A stretch of 64,000 nt of DNA from Bufo bufo. Its lineage: Eukaryota > Chordata > Amphibia > Anura > Bufonidae. Within the stretch, counting starts at the first letter, position 1. Every line of letters starts with the position of its first letter. Under the pieces are notes generated by a model. It made no database searches. It was given only the letters and a program-made list of their open reading frames with translations, and was not told where the DNA came from. The position numbers were made by a program, and so were the translations under genes. Below are positions 11,857 through 24,302 of this stretch, piece by piece. Location: the NCBI RefSeq assembly GCF_905171765.1, contig NC_053392.1:101978220-102042219 (forward strand), written 5' to 3'.

Positions 11857-12667
11857 CCAAGCTCCAAAGCCGCCACCAAGTTACGGCCATTATCAGACAC
11901 AGCCATGCCTGTTTGTAGGTTGAGTGGCGAGAGCCACAGCTCAGTCTGGTCCCTTATACCCTGCCACAGCTCTTTGGCGGTGTGCTGTTTGTCACCTAAG
12001 CAAATTAGTTTTAGAGCACGGCCTGTTGCCGCTTCCGCACTGCAGTGCTACACTGCTTCCAGCTACTGACTGATGGCTGACTGGTGCTGCAAGATGAGAA
12101 TTCAAAGGTGAAAGTGGAGGAGGAGAAGGAGGGGTTGCAGCCACTAATGTAGTTGGTGGCGGAAATCCTGATGGACGTAGGGCCTGCAATCCTTGGCGTC
12201 GGTAGCACCTGTGCCATCCCAGGGTACGATTCGCTCCCAGCCTCCACGGCGTTCACCCAGTGTGCCGTCAGGAAAATGTAGCGTCCCTGGCCAAAAGCAC
12301 TTGTCCATGTGTCAGTCGTTCAGTGGACCTTCCCAATAACTTTGTGGGTCAGGGCACAGGTGATTTTATGAGACACATGCTGGTGTAAGGCGGGGACGGC
12401 ACACCGGGAAAAATAGTGGCGGCTGGGGACTGAGTAACGAGGGACGGCCGCCACCATCAGGCTGCGGAAAGCCTCAGTGTCCACAAGCCTAAATGGCAAC
12501 ATTTCCCGGGCCAGCAATTTGGAAAGGTGCGCATTTAGTGCTATGGCCTGTGGGTGGGTGGCTGGGTATTTGCCCTTTCGTTCAAAGTCCGGTGGTATTG
12601 ACATCTGGAAGAGGAGCCAGTGATGTGACCTGCAGACACTGATTGTGGACCCAGGCATTCGGCCCAC
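11857..12667 (-). pseudogene. hAT transposase, middle part
   Basis: After a frameshift near 12610-12660, the minus strand encodes the conserved block PFRLVDTEAFRSLM (about 12435-12490), typical of ZBED-type hAT transposases. It is followed by RHYFSR and, after another break near 12320, a TTDTWTS motif. The TTDTWTS region normally carries the first catalytic Asp of the RNase H-like fold. A SDNGRNLVAALELG segment follows at about 11860-11910. The piece ends exactly at the 15-bp target duplication of the palindromic insertion. Several frameshifts are present. Confidence 0.8.
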
Positions 12668-14221
12668 CTATTAGGGTGCTTTGATGCCATGTGGCGGATC
12701 ATGCTGGTGGTGGTGAGGTTCCTAGTGTTCACGCTCCTGCTCATTTTGGTACGGCACAGGTTGCAAATGACAATTCTTTTATCGTCCGCACTTTCCTCAA
12801 AAGAGCTCTAGACTGCGGAACACCTACCCCTTGGCAAGGGAGATTGCCGCAAGAGGGTGCTCCGGGGAACAGTTGCGGGCCTGTCTGGTGTGGCCCGCAA
12901 TCTCCCTTTTTCCACCCTACTGCCTCTTCCAGCCTGTTGCGGTGCTGCGGATCCCTCCCCCTCTGTACTGCTGTCCTTGCTCGGTTTGCCACCTTCCCAG
13001 GTTGGGTCAGTGATTTCATCGTCCACCACATCCTCTTCCACTTCCTCACTCTGGTCATCCTCCTGACTTGTTGACCTAACAAGAACCTCACTTATTGACA
13101 ACTGTGTCTCATCCTCATCATCAACCTCTTGAGACACTAATTGCCGTTGACTTATTGGCAACTGTGTCTCAGCATAATCATCCACCTCGTGAAACACTAA
13201 TTGCCGTTCCCCACCGTCATCTTCTTTTGACTGTGGATGCTCAAGAGTTTGGGAATCAGTGCACAAGATCTCCTCATATCTCTCTTCAAGCGGGCTTGGC
13301 GAGAGGCCCAAATCAAGGAATGGCGCTGAAAAGAGCTCCTCGGAATATCCGAGTGTGGGATCACTTGTTTGCCAAGACTCTCCATGGTGGGAGGAAGGAG
13401 GATCAGGGTGAGAATTCTGTTGACCAGACTCTTGGCTACTGGGACTGGACTTTGTGGAAGACAGGATGGTGCTTAAAGGGAACCTGTCATCAACTTTATA
13501 CTGACCTCACTGAGGGCAGCATAAGTAGCATAAGTTAGTGACAGAAATGCTGATTTTAGTGGTGTGTCACTCATGAGCTAAAAGTAAGTGGTTGCTGAGA
13601 ACCAGCATCATAATCATTGCAGCACAGGCCTTGAAAATGGTCAAATCTACTTGAGAAGAGTCATGGTTATTCCTAATCTCCTGCTCTCCCGCCTACCTGC
13701 TGTAGATTGGCAGTTCTCTCCTAGAGAGAAAGGGAGAAAACTAGGTAGAAGACTGTCAGTCATCAGCAGGTGGGCAGGAGAGCAGGAATTCATAAATAAC
13801 CATGACTCTTCTCAGGTGGCCGTGACTCTTTTCCAGGCCTAGTCTGCAATGATTGTGATGCTGGTTCTCGGCGACCACTTACTTTTAACTTATTAATGAC
13901 AGACAGCTGAAATCAACTCCCCTGTCTCTACTTTACTTTATTCTGCCGTTAGTATGAGCAGCATAAATTACAGGTTCCCTTTAACCGACTGGAAGCATTA
14001 TCTGCTGCAATCCAACCGACCACCTGGTTGCACTGGTCTGACTTTGAGAGTTGTGTCCTGCGCCGCACTGCAAACTGGGACATGGAGCTAGGTATCGTGG
14101 ATGAGTGTGTTTCTTGCGCTCTGGCAGCAGGCACAGTTTCACCGTGCCCAGGGCCACGGCCTCTGCGTGCACCATCAGCAGCACGGCCACTTCCCCGTCC
14201 CTTACTGCTCGCCTTGAGCAT
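12541..14221 (-). pseudogene. hAT transposase, N-terminal part with BED zinc finger
   Basis: The likely start codon is the minus-strand ATG at 14219-14221, opening a basic SSKGRGSGR-type N terminus. The frame is interrupted by a MITE (13477-13980), then resumes through a very acidic stretch with repeated SQEVDDEDETQLSIS-type segments (13013-13311). A BED finger follows: CNLC, then SVNTRNLTTTSMIRHMASKH, at about 12680-12780. That block is in one frame from 13311 to 12541 except for a single in-frame TAG at 12806-12808. BED fingers bind DNA at the transposon ends in this family. The stop and the MITE make the copy inactive. Confidence 0.85.
13477..13980. mobile_element. T2/Kolobok-like MITE inside the hAT
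   Basis: TTAA at 13473-13476 and TTAA at 13981-13984 flank inverted ends (AGGGAACCTGTCATCAACTT and the AGGTTCCCT end). Removing one TTAA plus the insert restores a continuous hAT coding context. TTAA duplication with AGGGAA ends matches the TTAAAGGRR rule for T2 MITEs. The interior is a foldback with TCACTCATGAGCTAAAAG-like sequence and no coding capacity. Confidence 0.75.
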
Positions 14222-14840
14222 ATTAAATGGTATATATGCTTGCAAGTACGTCACACATACAGTAGCACAGGTTTTTTAAGTGTATGCGCAAATAAATTAG
14301 ACAATGTCAGATATTTAGGATGCGCAAACGTTATACAGGAGATGTAGCGCAGGTAATGTCGCTGTCACCAGCGGCCAAACAATTGCGCTGAATGTCACAG
14401 ATATTTAGGATGCGCTAATGTAACACAACAGATGTAGCAGAGGTTGTGTCACTGTCGGCAGCGGCCAAGGTTTAGCTAATAATAATAATATATATTGCAG
14501 CCAGATAAAACAATAGTCCTTAAAAGGACTTTTGGGTCTCTAACACCTTTCAACACTAAACAATTCTTGTCCCTACACTATCTGTCCCTTCTGCTGCAGC
14601 TCTCCCTGACTAAGACTGAGCCGAACCACGTGTCATTGGGTGCTATATACCACCCGATGACGCGTTCTGGCCAACCAATCACTGTAATGCCAGTAACCAA
14701 CATGGCTACGGCATTACAGTGAGGGCCAGTACTTCCCCGCAAACGTGCGGGGGGAGACTCGAGCATTGCGCTCGAGCACATGGGATGCTCGAGTGAAAAT
14801 GGTTTACGGCCGAGCATGCTCGCCCAACACTAATGGCCAT

Positions 14841-17784
14841 CTTTACTCTGAAAGTGATTCTTTAAAGGGAATCTGTCATGAGGATCAACCCCATGCACAA
14901 TGCTTGGTGGGGCTTCCTGAGCTAACTAAAGCAGTACCCTGACGTAACAAACCGGAACTGGAACAGTCAAGGGACCGAGCCACCTCCTGTTCCCACTGGG
15001 ACAGGAAGCAGCCAGGAACAGAGCAGCGGTTGGACAATGGACAGCCAAGTTGTCTTTTTTTATGTTCTGAGACACAGGTCCACACAGGTCCATAGCATAA
15101 GGGTTGTCGGCTCCAAGGCCAGTTAACCCCTTTAAGCCCTAGTTAAGAAAAGCTTGACTGAATGCAAATTGTTAGCTGCTATGGGTATGGAAGTTCCAAC
15201 TTGTGTATGCTACTCAATCAATCTAACCATTTAAGGCCCTTGTTCACATCTGTATCCGAGTCTCTGTTCAGTGCTTCCTCCACATACTCCATTATATTTA
15301 TGAAAAAAATTGTGGCTCATACAGTATTACAATGGAAGACAACTCAGTAGAATGCAATGAACCCCATTATAAATCAGTGGAGTCCATAGGGTTCCCATGG
15401 TGGCCATCATGCGATGGATTCAGTAGAGCATTTGGGCTTGTGTTATAAATGAAATCTACAACACAGATGTGAATGGAGCGTGTGATTTAAACGTCCAGGG
15501 AATTTCCTCCCTCTAGACCCAGTCCTATGTCACCACTTTAGGAAATTTAATGTAGCGCTGAGCTAGTTTAATTCCTTTTTATTTATAGTGTGAACAGACG
15601 GCTGGCTTCCTGTTCCATCATGGGAAGGCCATTCTATAAAGCTAATCTGGATTATCTTTGGTCTTGTCAGGGGAAGCCCCTTTTAATGGAGCTATGCTTG
15701 AAAGCATTTTATCTAAGCATGATGTATAATACATGGCATTCAGAAAAACAAACTGAACATTCAAGGCAAGGGATTCATGTCACCATGAATGATTGAGATA
15801 GACTTACCTGTGGGATTCAAACTGCTTAAGGTCAAGGTTTGTAGTCTATTGAAACATTAATTTTTATTCAGGGTTGTAGAACCGCCAGTCACCTACACAA
15901 ACAACACATGCAGATGCTGAGCTTGACTTGATAACATGTACGTTAATACTATGGATATCCAAAGTTAATTCAAGCCAGTACATATAACACCATGTACTTC
16001 TAAACGTACATACAATAGTAATGCAATGGCAGCAAAGTTATAAAATGTGTATAAGGATAGAGGGCGCCTTAGTACCTCACTACATTATATAGCATATTGT
16101 ATAAATGAAAATACTATGCGGTATATGCAATTTACGATTTAAGATTTCTTAAGTTGTACAAACAATACAAATTTCCCAATCTAATAGAAGCTTTAAAGGC
16201 TATGGACATGTTGGGGGCCGAATATTAATGGCTTTTTGGAGCGTTTTCTTTTACTGGTGACCTGTCTTCCACCCTGGACCCCCGCCGATCAGCTGTTTTG
16301 AGAATGCACCGACACTCGCAGTAGATCCGTGGCCTTCACGCAACTTTTCTTAGGCCATGTGATGTCACGTTCATCAGTCACGTGGCCTAGGCGCAGCTCA
16401 GTCCCATTGAAGTGAATGGGGCTAAGGTGCGATACCAAGCACTGCCGCTATACAATGTACGATGCTGTGCTTGGTGAGCAGGGAGAAGACTTCTCACACA
16501 GCCGACAGGCAGGGGTCCCGGGTGTCAGACCTCCAACGATCAGATACTGGTGTCCCGTCCAGAGGATAGCTTATCTGGTAAAAACTCTCTGAAAATCCCT
16601 TATTAATTATTATTATTACTTGGACTAAAAATCATTTTTCCAATCGTATAAAAAAAAAAAATTCCACAGTTTGTCTTCTACAGCCTTCTGGTTTTACTGA
16701 CCATTAGAAAAAATTATTTGTAGCCCAAGATAAGTAGAACTCAATAATAAAAATTATTTTTCCAAAGGTATCCATAGACTTTAAGGCTATGTGCATTTTC
16801 TTTATTTGTCACCAACAATTGTATCTGCCAGTTAAAACCAGATAGCGACACATCATTTTTTTTCTAATCTGTTTTTATTTTCTGATTGTAGATAATTTTT
16901 TTGTTCTATCTCCTGAACATTATTATGGGGGGCAGCCATCTTGCCTGAGCTGTTCTTAACACTTAGAAACCATTAGGAAAATTGCTTTATGGCAGGCCCA
17001 TGGACCATAGGCACAATGGTCAGGAGGGACCTCATTGACTTCTATGGGAGAGTTTTCGGGGCAGGTTCTGTGACCTGTGCAGAGGTCATTGTACAAGGAA
17101 AGAATAGATAAGATTTGACAATCACCCATTGTGAATGGTGGATCCTGTATTATCTATACACAGAGGTGTTGTTATTACAGGCAGGATTAGAATGACAGAT
17201 AAGCAGATAACTGCAGTAAAGTGACTTGTACAGACCAATAAGTGGTGCCTATTATTAGTCTTAGTGGCCAGTGAGAAAACTTAAATATAGATATTGACAT
17301 GGAAAATAACATCATCAAGGTGTCATTTTCTGATGACATTTTCATTTTCTGAGGACACCTTCCCTTTAAGTGTAAAATGAAACACATTTACTATAGGTCT
17401 TGATTTAAAACAAAATTCATCTTTTGTGTCTACAGCTCCTACACAGAACTCTCTCCATGGTAACAGACTACAAGTAAGCCCATTGTAGTCTGATCCTAAC
17501 CGCTATGTTCGTGCCTGCGTTGTCTGGGCCCTTCTGTGGGCAGTGACATCATCAACTTCTCTGCACAGCCATTTGGCGCATGTGCAGCTCAGTTAATGAA
17601 GACCCTGTCCATAGAAGGGCCCAGATGGCACAGGCGCAAACACAGGTTAGGTGTGCCTGCATGAGCTTTCCAGCAGTTGCTTGATGGCGCCAGGAGAGGA
17701 GGGTGAAGAGGGGTGGAGCGGGGCTCCAATTCATTTGGGAGTGGCTGGGCTCCATTGTGAATCGGTGCTAGCCCATGCATACCA
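14841..17784. other. No gene; several repeat fragments
   Basis: TTTAAAGGGAATCTGTCATG at about 14862 looks like another T2-type end whose partner I cannot place. Sequence at about 15235-15490 has a TTCACATCTGTATCC start and a GATGTGAATGG end, as in a small foldback element. About 16195-16620 resembles an interspersed frog repeat with GGACCCCCGCCGATCAG. Between these, 15600-16190 shows no repeat or coding signature. Confidence 0.45.
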
Positions 17785-18058
17785 ACAGTGATGGTAAGTT
17801 CCCAGTGTTCGCCAGCGAACACATGCGGGTTGCCATCTTGACTCCGGCGATGCAGGTAAGCCCTTACCTGTGCCTGTGCCGGGAGCCGGTCTGAAATCAA
17901 ATGTGGTCTCCGGGAGCAGGCAGTTCCGAGAACAGCCGCCGGCTCCCGGCACAGGCACAGGTAAGGGCTTACCTGTGCATCGCCGGACGGGTGAGTCAAG
18001 ATGGCAGCCCGCATGTGTTCGCGGGCGAACACTGTGATCTGACCATCACTGCTTACCA
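17785..18058. repeat. GC-rich foldback with arms of about 115 bp
   Basis: The left arm (about 17788-17900) and right arm (about 17935-18055) are reverse complements. They share CCGGGAGCCGG/CCGGCTCCCGG and a GTAAGCCCTTACCTGTGC block present in both orientations. It is far more GC-rich than its surroundings. No target duplication is identified, and the short frames across it are a by-product of the palindrome. Confidence 0.65.
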
Positions 18059-18241
18059 ATGTAAAGATGGTTCTCAGGGGATAAAGAACTAAAAAGGAAC
18101 ACAAAGTATGTGTGCAGTAGGGTGTATGTGAGCTACAGGGCACCAGGAAGAGTTTAAAGTGTGTATTGGTGGTGATAGACTCCCTAAGTATAATAACTCG
18201 GGAACAGGACCTAATATCAACAAAAGAAAAATGCTGTTTTA

Positions 18242-18513
18242 GGGCTCATTCACACGAACACGTGCTGCCCGTTGCCGTATTGCGGGCTGCATTTGCGGAT
18301 CCGCAATACAAGGGCACCGTTCCGTGTGCATTCCACATCATGGATGCGGACCCATTCACTTCAATGGGTCCGCAAATCCGGAGATGCGGAACGGACGCAC
18401 GGAAGCACTACAGAGTGCTTTCTAGAGTTCCGTTCCGTGCCTCCGCTCCGCAAAAAGTTAGAACGGACGGATCGCAGACCACAGCACGGGCACGGGCTTC
18501 TGTGAACAAGCCC
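18242..18513. mobile_element. PIF/Harbinger-like MITE, copy 2
   Basis: The ends GGGCTCATTCACACGAAC and GTGAACAAGCCC are flanked by TTA on both sides (18239-18241, 18514-18516). The GCGGA/TCCGC-rich interior is as in the other copies. Confidence 0.75.
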
Positions 18514-18516
18514 TTA

Positions 18517-19179
18517 CTGTAATTGGATGAACCTCAGCTATTTGTCTATGCAGAGAGTTGGATAGGGAGTCCCATCAAGGAGTTTTTGATATTGATCATC
18601 TGTCATTAGGATACATGTGGATTCTGTAGCAGAGTTGTCTGCGGTAATACTAGCCGACATGTGAACTTATAATACTTTGTGAGGAAATTTTCTCTTTTGC
18701 CAAAATGTTGTTCTTTTTCACAGTAAAATGTCCCTGGTGGTGCAGATTCCCTTCGGTATCTGTGTCTATTGAATGTGCAGGTGGTACGTAGAGGACAGTA
18801 ACTATTCATAATTAGATTGTTATATATGGAATAACCTCTGAAGAATACTGTGTAACTCCTTGGTTAGTAATGCAACACAATAAATACACAATTGGCAGAT
18901 TTGCAGCCTTCATATGTGTATTCTCTGCCTGTTTCACATTGCCGGCAGAGAGTGCCTGGAATCAGCCGGACATAAACTGATGCGTGCTGCAGTATTTGTC
19001 AGCCTTTCCTTGGCAAATGTATCAGATTGCAGCCGGATCACCACCTGACCCCATTATAGTTAATGGGGCAGTGTCTGACAATGCTGAATCAGCAGGCTGT
19101 TCCTGGCCGGAACAGCCTGCCAGATCGGTAAACACTAGTGTGCAGATAGCCTTAATTCTCTGGAATAAAAAAAAATGAA
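18517..19179. other. No gene; repeat-like segment
   Basis: About 18930-19140 has the GCCGGACATAAACTGATGCG style of a common short interspersed element. The remainder has no recognisable content. Confidence 0.4.
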
Positions 19180-20236
19180 AATACTTAAATATTACTTTAT
19201 TATAAATACAGTATGTTCCCAAATACCTTTCATTAGTTTCATTAGGAGAAATAATATGGCAGCTGTCCTATTAGTGCGCAAAAAACCTGTCCTAATCACA
19301 TGGGAGGACAAGTAACTTCACAACACTGAGCTAAAGAGCTGCCTCATCCTCCTCTCCTACTTGTCAGGGAGTATGATCCTGAATACAGTTTAATATGATC
19401 TTTAGCTGAATCTTCTGTAGGAATGGAGTTCATGCGGAGACATGAAGTACAGAGAGGAGGTGGGGATGTGGCAGCATCTCTTATGTGCAGTCTCTATTAC
19501 CACAGTCTGTCCTGTCCGCCCTCTTTGTACTCCGTTCCTACAGAGATTCAGCTGAAGATCTTATTAGCTGTATTCAGGATCATAACCCCTGACAGGTAGG
19601 AGAGGAATATGAGGCAGCACTTTAGCTCAGTGCTGTGAAGTAACTTGTCCTGCTGTGGAATTAGGACAGGTTCTGTGTATACTAATAGGACGACGGCCAT
19701 TTTATTTCTCCTTCTGATTTCTCCCTAGACAAAATGAGCCATTATAACTAATAAAAGGTATTTGGGAATATATTTATAAGGGCTCATGCACACAAATGTA
19801 AGTGCTCCATGCCCGTAATGCGGACCGCAAACGGCTGGGTCCGCAACATGCAGGCATCAGCCTTGTGCACTCTGTGCTGCTCTGCAAATACAGACCCATT
19901 GACTTGAATGGATCTGCGATCCGCAAGATACGGCCAAAGATAGGACATGTGTTCTCTTTTGCGGAGCAGAGACACTGATCGGAAGCTCATGGAAACACAG
20001 AAGCGCTTCCATGGGCTTTCAGATCCGTGACTCCGCACCACAAAAGATAACACATGTTCTATCTTTTACCATATCTTTCGGATCGCAGACCCATTCGAGT
20101 CTGGGTTCGCATCCGCAGTATGGAGTGCACATGGCCAATGCCCGTGCATTGTGGACCACTATTTGCGGTCCGCAGAACAGGGACAGAACCCTTACATTCA
20201 TGTGCATGAGCCCTAATAAAGTAATATTTAAGTAGT
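19180..20236. mobile_element. Long foldback element with a nested MITE
   Basis: The left arm from about 19182 (TACTTAAATATTACTTTAT, then CCTGTCCTAAT, AGGACAAGTAACTTCACA, AATACAGTTTAATATGATC) is matched in reverse complement by 19510-19779 plus 20214-20236. Between those two parts of the right arm lies a Harbinger-like MITE (19780-20213). Excising it with one TAA rejoins the arm exactly. The arms are about 280 bp with modest divergence. It is non-coding. Confidence 0.8.
19780..20213. mobile_element. PIF/Harbinger-like MITE, copy 3 (nested)
   Basis: The ends GGGCTCATGCACAC and GTGCATGAGCCC are flanked by TAA at 19777-19779 and 20214-20216. This copy is longer than copies 1 and 2 because part of the interior is repeated. 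Its position inside the arm of an older foldback gives an empty-site comparison within the same locus and confirms the 3-bp duplication. Confidence 0.85.
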
Positions 20237-22918
20237 TTAATTTTCCTAATTCCTGGAGATCCCATTTAAAGTGCAAATCATAATTGGTTTGCTTAGAAAA
20301 TCCAGCAGGAGGCAGATGCAAACAGGAAGTTCTGCATGTAGACATCCTGCCCAGGTGAAACGATACAGAAAATGGGAATTAAAGTGCTGAAATCAAAAAC
20401 AAGTATATAAATATGCAGTTTTTGGGGTACTTTGGGCGAAAAAAATCATTATGAAACTGGAGAACCCCCTTAGACCGCTTCGGGTTTTGTATTTACGGCA
20501 TTTATTGGGTGGTAAAAATGACTTGTTACCTTCAGACTGGGGTGACGCTGGTCATGTGACAGCTGTCACTACCAGGATTACAAAGTAGTGGTGATCCCAT
20601 AGAAATAAATGGGATCTCATTGTGAGTCACAAAAACTCCAGCAGCATTGGATTTTTTTTTTAGAAAAATACCGGTAAATAAAAACTTTGGGGGGAAAACA
20701 TTTTTTGCATCAACATATATTCTGACACCCATAACTTTTTTTTATATTTCAGTCTATGGAACGGTGTAAGTTTTTTTTTTTTTGCGGGGTGAGTGGTAAA
20801 TTTTACTGATACTGGTGTGTATAACTTCTTGATCACTTTTTATTAAAAGTGAGGTGAAGCAACCAAAAAATTGTCGATTTGGGAATTTATTTTTATTTTT
20901 TTCTCCTTACAGCGTTCCAAATACAGGATAAATTGCATTATATTTTGATAGTTCAGGCATTTTCTTTGTAAACATCTGGTTCAGTAACGCCTGCTGCAAA
21001 TCACTGGCCGTGGTGGTGACCGGATCCTCTTACGTGATGACAGGTGACTGGATGTTTACAGCTAGGGAGCTCAGCAGAGCATCGCAGGCTGAGAGGAGGA
21101 GGAGTGGGGAGCCAGCGCAGGGAAGTAAGCTTCCCATTACAGGTCTGGCCAAGTGGGGGGTTTACCAAAAAACCCTTCATTCTTGAATTGTTAAACATGT
21201 GATCACTAGATCACTTATACCATAAATAGCAATAGTTTATCATTGCAGTCTATGGTGAAATCTCTGTGTTTCTGTTGAGTCCTGCCACAAGCAGGACTCA
21301 ATAGGAACTTTGCTATGGCAGGCCTGGGCACGGGCTAATTGCTCTCGCCATCTAGTCATGGTGGAGACATTTGGTCACTGGAAGCAGCCCACTCCCAGTA
21401 CATGACCCCTCAGTTTCTATTGTCAAAATTGATCATGGTATCTGAGGGGTTAATTGTCCGTGATCAGACTTATCTCCTCATCATGGACTCTGCTGACACA
21501 TGTGCCATTTGTAGATAGGGAATGTACATTATTACTATTGGGGAGAGGCCTGATGTGAATGGCGACAGTCTGTGCACAGTGCTGCCGAATATATTGGTGC
21601 TATACATAAAATCATCCTTTCTGTCTGTGGTTCTGTATCTGGATATTCCTGGCACACAAAGAACTCTCGAGTAGAATATTTGAAATTTTAAAGACGCTGA
21701 ATTTATTATTCGGCATTGTGAGGCATCTTTTGTTTTATCCGCTCTATTCTTTGAGTCTTCCTTCCAGTCACTTCTTGAGGAATGAATCCCCTATGCAGAA
21801 TGTATACAATATAAATACAGCCCATTGTAATCCAGTCCTCACTTTATTATCTTCAAGACAACAGTGTGAACGGTGCTGACTGGGGAGAAGCGGCGCTCCA
21901 GGATTAGCCGCTGATTACATCCCGTTATTGAAATCAAAGCGGATCTGAATGAGAAAAGCTCTGAAAGTTGTTCTAAGAGCTAAAATGACTTAGAATAAAT
22001 CTGACTTCTACTGCAGAACACTTAGACACTGAAGTGTGCGGTTTCATCATTCTGGCGAGCTTAAATCCACGGTATTATAGACTATGAGAAGAAAATGAGG
22101 TTTAGGTTTAGAGTTAATAAGTCTGCTCTCCTACCACCCAGCTTTCCAAAGCTCCTGAAAGGCATACATATTCTTATGCAGTTATACCTCTACTCTCTCT
22201 CCGTGCCAGTCTTGACTGTACTACTGCCATTCTCTTTATGTTCCAGTAGGCGCATGATGAACATACTCAGATACATCCCAGAGAGGAGGACGTTTGGAAC
22301 TGCACAATAATGTAGTTTTAGGAAGGAAAGATGAAGAATGGATTTTATATAACGAGATCAACAAGAAATGTCTCTATCATCTATAAGGGTGCAAAGGCAG
22401 CAGTCGCATGCGGGACCTGTTGTCTTAGGTGTCCTCACTCTGTAAACACAGACCAGGTTCAGATCTTACCGTTATACCCTATGTCTGCATACCTCCCAAC
22501 CGTCCCGGATCCTGCGGGACAGTCCCGGATTGCAGTGGCTGTCCCGATACAGGGGAGGTATGTTCTGCTCTCCGGCAGCTGTCCCTGCGTCAGCCTCGGC
22601 TCCGCCTCCTTCACAGACTAGAGCAGCCCATGTCCTGCTAACTGTGAGGTTAGGGACAGTTTTGGGAATATTATTCGTTTAGTGTCTTTACTGCGGAGGC
22701 GGACGTAGTAAAAGTGGAAACTATTGTAGAATCTGCCGTGAATTGTTCATACTATACTGTGTATTTTGCTTGTCCTTCTTCCTGTTCTTTTACCGTTAAC
22801 TTGCCTTTATTAACCTGTAGTAAATGCATTTTTCTTGAACTTGACCACCTGCCCAAACCACCTGCTTTGCTCTTGGTCCACAAAATCACTGACCAAAACA
22901 CTGACGTGTGAATGAGGC
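20237..22918. other. No gene; mixed repeats
   Basis: About 20460-20930 is a repeat of the kind with ACGGCATTTATTGGGTGG and CAGTCTATGGAACGGTG. At 22484-22562 a short inverted pair (CATACCTCCC and GGGAGGTATG) flanks GTCCCGGAT-rich sequence. Sequence at 21640-22330 shows no repeat signature and no convincing exon. Confidence 0.4.
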
Positions 22919-22921
22919 TTA

Positions 22922-23180
22922 GGGTCCATTCACATGTCCATAGAATGGGTCCGGATCCGTTCCGCAACGTTGCGGAACGAATCCGGACCCATTCATTCTC
23001 TATGGGGCCGGAAGAGATGCGGACAGCACACAGTGTGCTGTCCGCATCCACATTTCCGGAGCGCGGCCCCGATCTTCCAGTCCACGGCTCCCAAAAAAAA
23101 TAGAACATTTTCTATTCTTGTCCGCAATTGCGGACAAGAATAGGCCGTCCTATGGGGGTGCCGGCGGGGTGTATGGACCC
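22922..23180. mobile_element. PIF/Harbinger-like MITE, copy 4
   Basis: The ends GGGTCCATTCACATGTCC and TGTATGGACCC lie between TTA (22919-22921) and TAA (23181-23183), so the duplication has one mismatch. The GGTCCGGATCCGTTCCGC-rich foldback interior is shared with the family. It was inserted beside a segment (about 23185-23265) that recurs at about 25134-25225. Confidence 0.7.
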
Positions 23181-24302
23181 TAAAGACAACGGTATTGTAA
23201 TTGGCATACGGTAGTGGGGGCCTTGTTATTGGAGCTTCCTTCTGGTATGGCTTCTGTGAATGAAGAGAAAGAAAATGACAGTTTTGACCTATCCTAGTCT
23301 TGCTCCCAAAAAAGGGTTCCAGTCACCAGTTTATAAAATTAACGGAGTAACCTGCATGAATCCAACCAGTCCCTTGGGTATTTGGTTTATGTGGCCCCAA
23401 GATATGGCCCTCATCATTCATTGGTCTTATATGCAAGTATGTGGTTTGACAAGGGGCAGCAGCCATTTCTCTTCTCCCAAGGTGGAATTATTATCCATGC
23501 TCTGATGCTGTCCAATCATCATGGGTAGAGTGGTTTTGTTCAGTGTGATCTTGAGAGATTTACCTAGTCTTGTCCTGTCTGAAGCACGATTATACATCTC
23601 AGCCCATATGAGCATAGGGACACATCACTGTCGACCCGAGGATCCTGAAGTCTACCCAGTAGGGAAGCTTCTCACCGGTACCCTTGGTAACAAGCCATTT
23701 TTTACCACCAGAACAAGTAGTTGGATAGCTGGAATTACAAGTTTTCACCCTCTTCGTAGCCACTGTGTGTTCTTTTTGCCACAGTTTTCTGTAATTGTGG
23801 TAAAACACTGCATTTTTGCCACCGTTATGGAAAACCTGTCTTTTGCATCTGCTTGTTTGCTCTGGTGGTAATGAAATAGCTTGTTGCTCAGAGTTGTGTA
23901 TTAACACTGGCCGCACCACACCACAGATTCTTTCACTTACCTTGAAGCTGTGCTGGAGGTCCTCCTTTGCCTCTTCGTTGGCAAGCTTCCTTGATTAGGC
24001 TGCAGGACATTTGGGTCCATGAAGATGTGTCCCTATCCTCAGATGGTCTTAAACAAGCCCCTCAGCAAATAGTGTGGTCTTGCTAGATAAGGTAAATCTT
24101 TCAAGATCACGCAGTCAAGGCCACTCCTACACTGTCCAAGATGGTGAAGATAACTCCACATCAAGAGACGAAATGTGGTTTTCCACCATTTTGCTAAAAC
24201 CACATACTACACTGATTGACAAAACAAAATACTGCACCAAGGAGTTGTAGAAATCGAATGAAACTTGAATGTAATTATATATGTAAGTGATTACAATACT
24301 CA
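23181..24302. other. No gene; contains a dispersed duplicate
   Basis: About 23185-23265 (TTGTAATTGGCATACGGTAG, then GGTATGGCTTCTGTGAATG) has a diverged direct copy at 25134-25225, so both are pieces of one interspersed repeat. Nothing coding is recognised. Confidence 0.45.

Larger units (their letters stand above)
8074..14832 (-). mobile_element. hAT DNA transposon, nonautonomous by decay
   Basis: The ends are imperfect inverted repeats (TAGTGTTGATCGAGCAC at the left, TAGTGTTGGGCGAGCATG as complement of the right end). They are flanked by a perfect 8-bp duplication, ATGGCCAT, at 8066-8073 and 14833-14840. Eight-base duplications are diagnostic of hAT elements, and the broken transposase inside is of the BED-finger hAT type. 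The coding strand is minus. Two later insertions lie inside: a palindromic one at 10296-11841 and a MITE at 13477-13980. Near each end are diverged two-unit tandem repeats (about 8454-8660 and 14300-14472), common in the subterminal regions of hAT elements. Confidence 0.92.

Noticed and set aside
8881..14221. A domesticated ZBED-type host gene
   Set aside because: Perfect 8-bp duplication, terminal repeats, an internal stop, several frameshifts and two insertions all indicate a dead transposon, not a conserved host gene.
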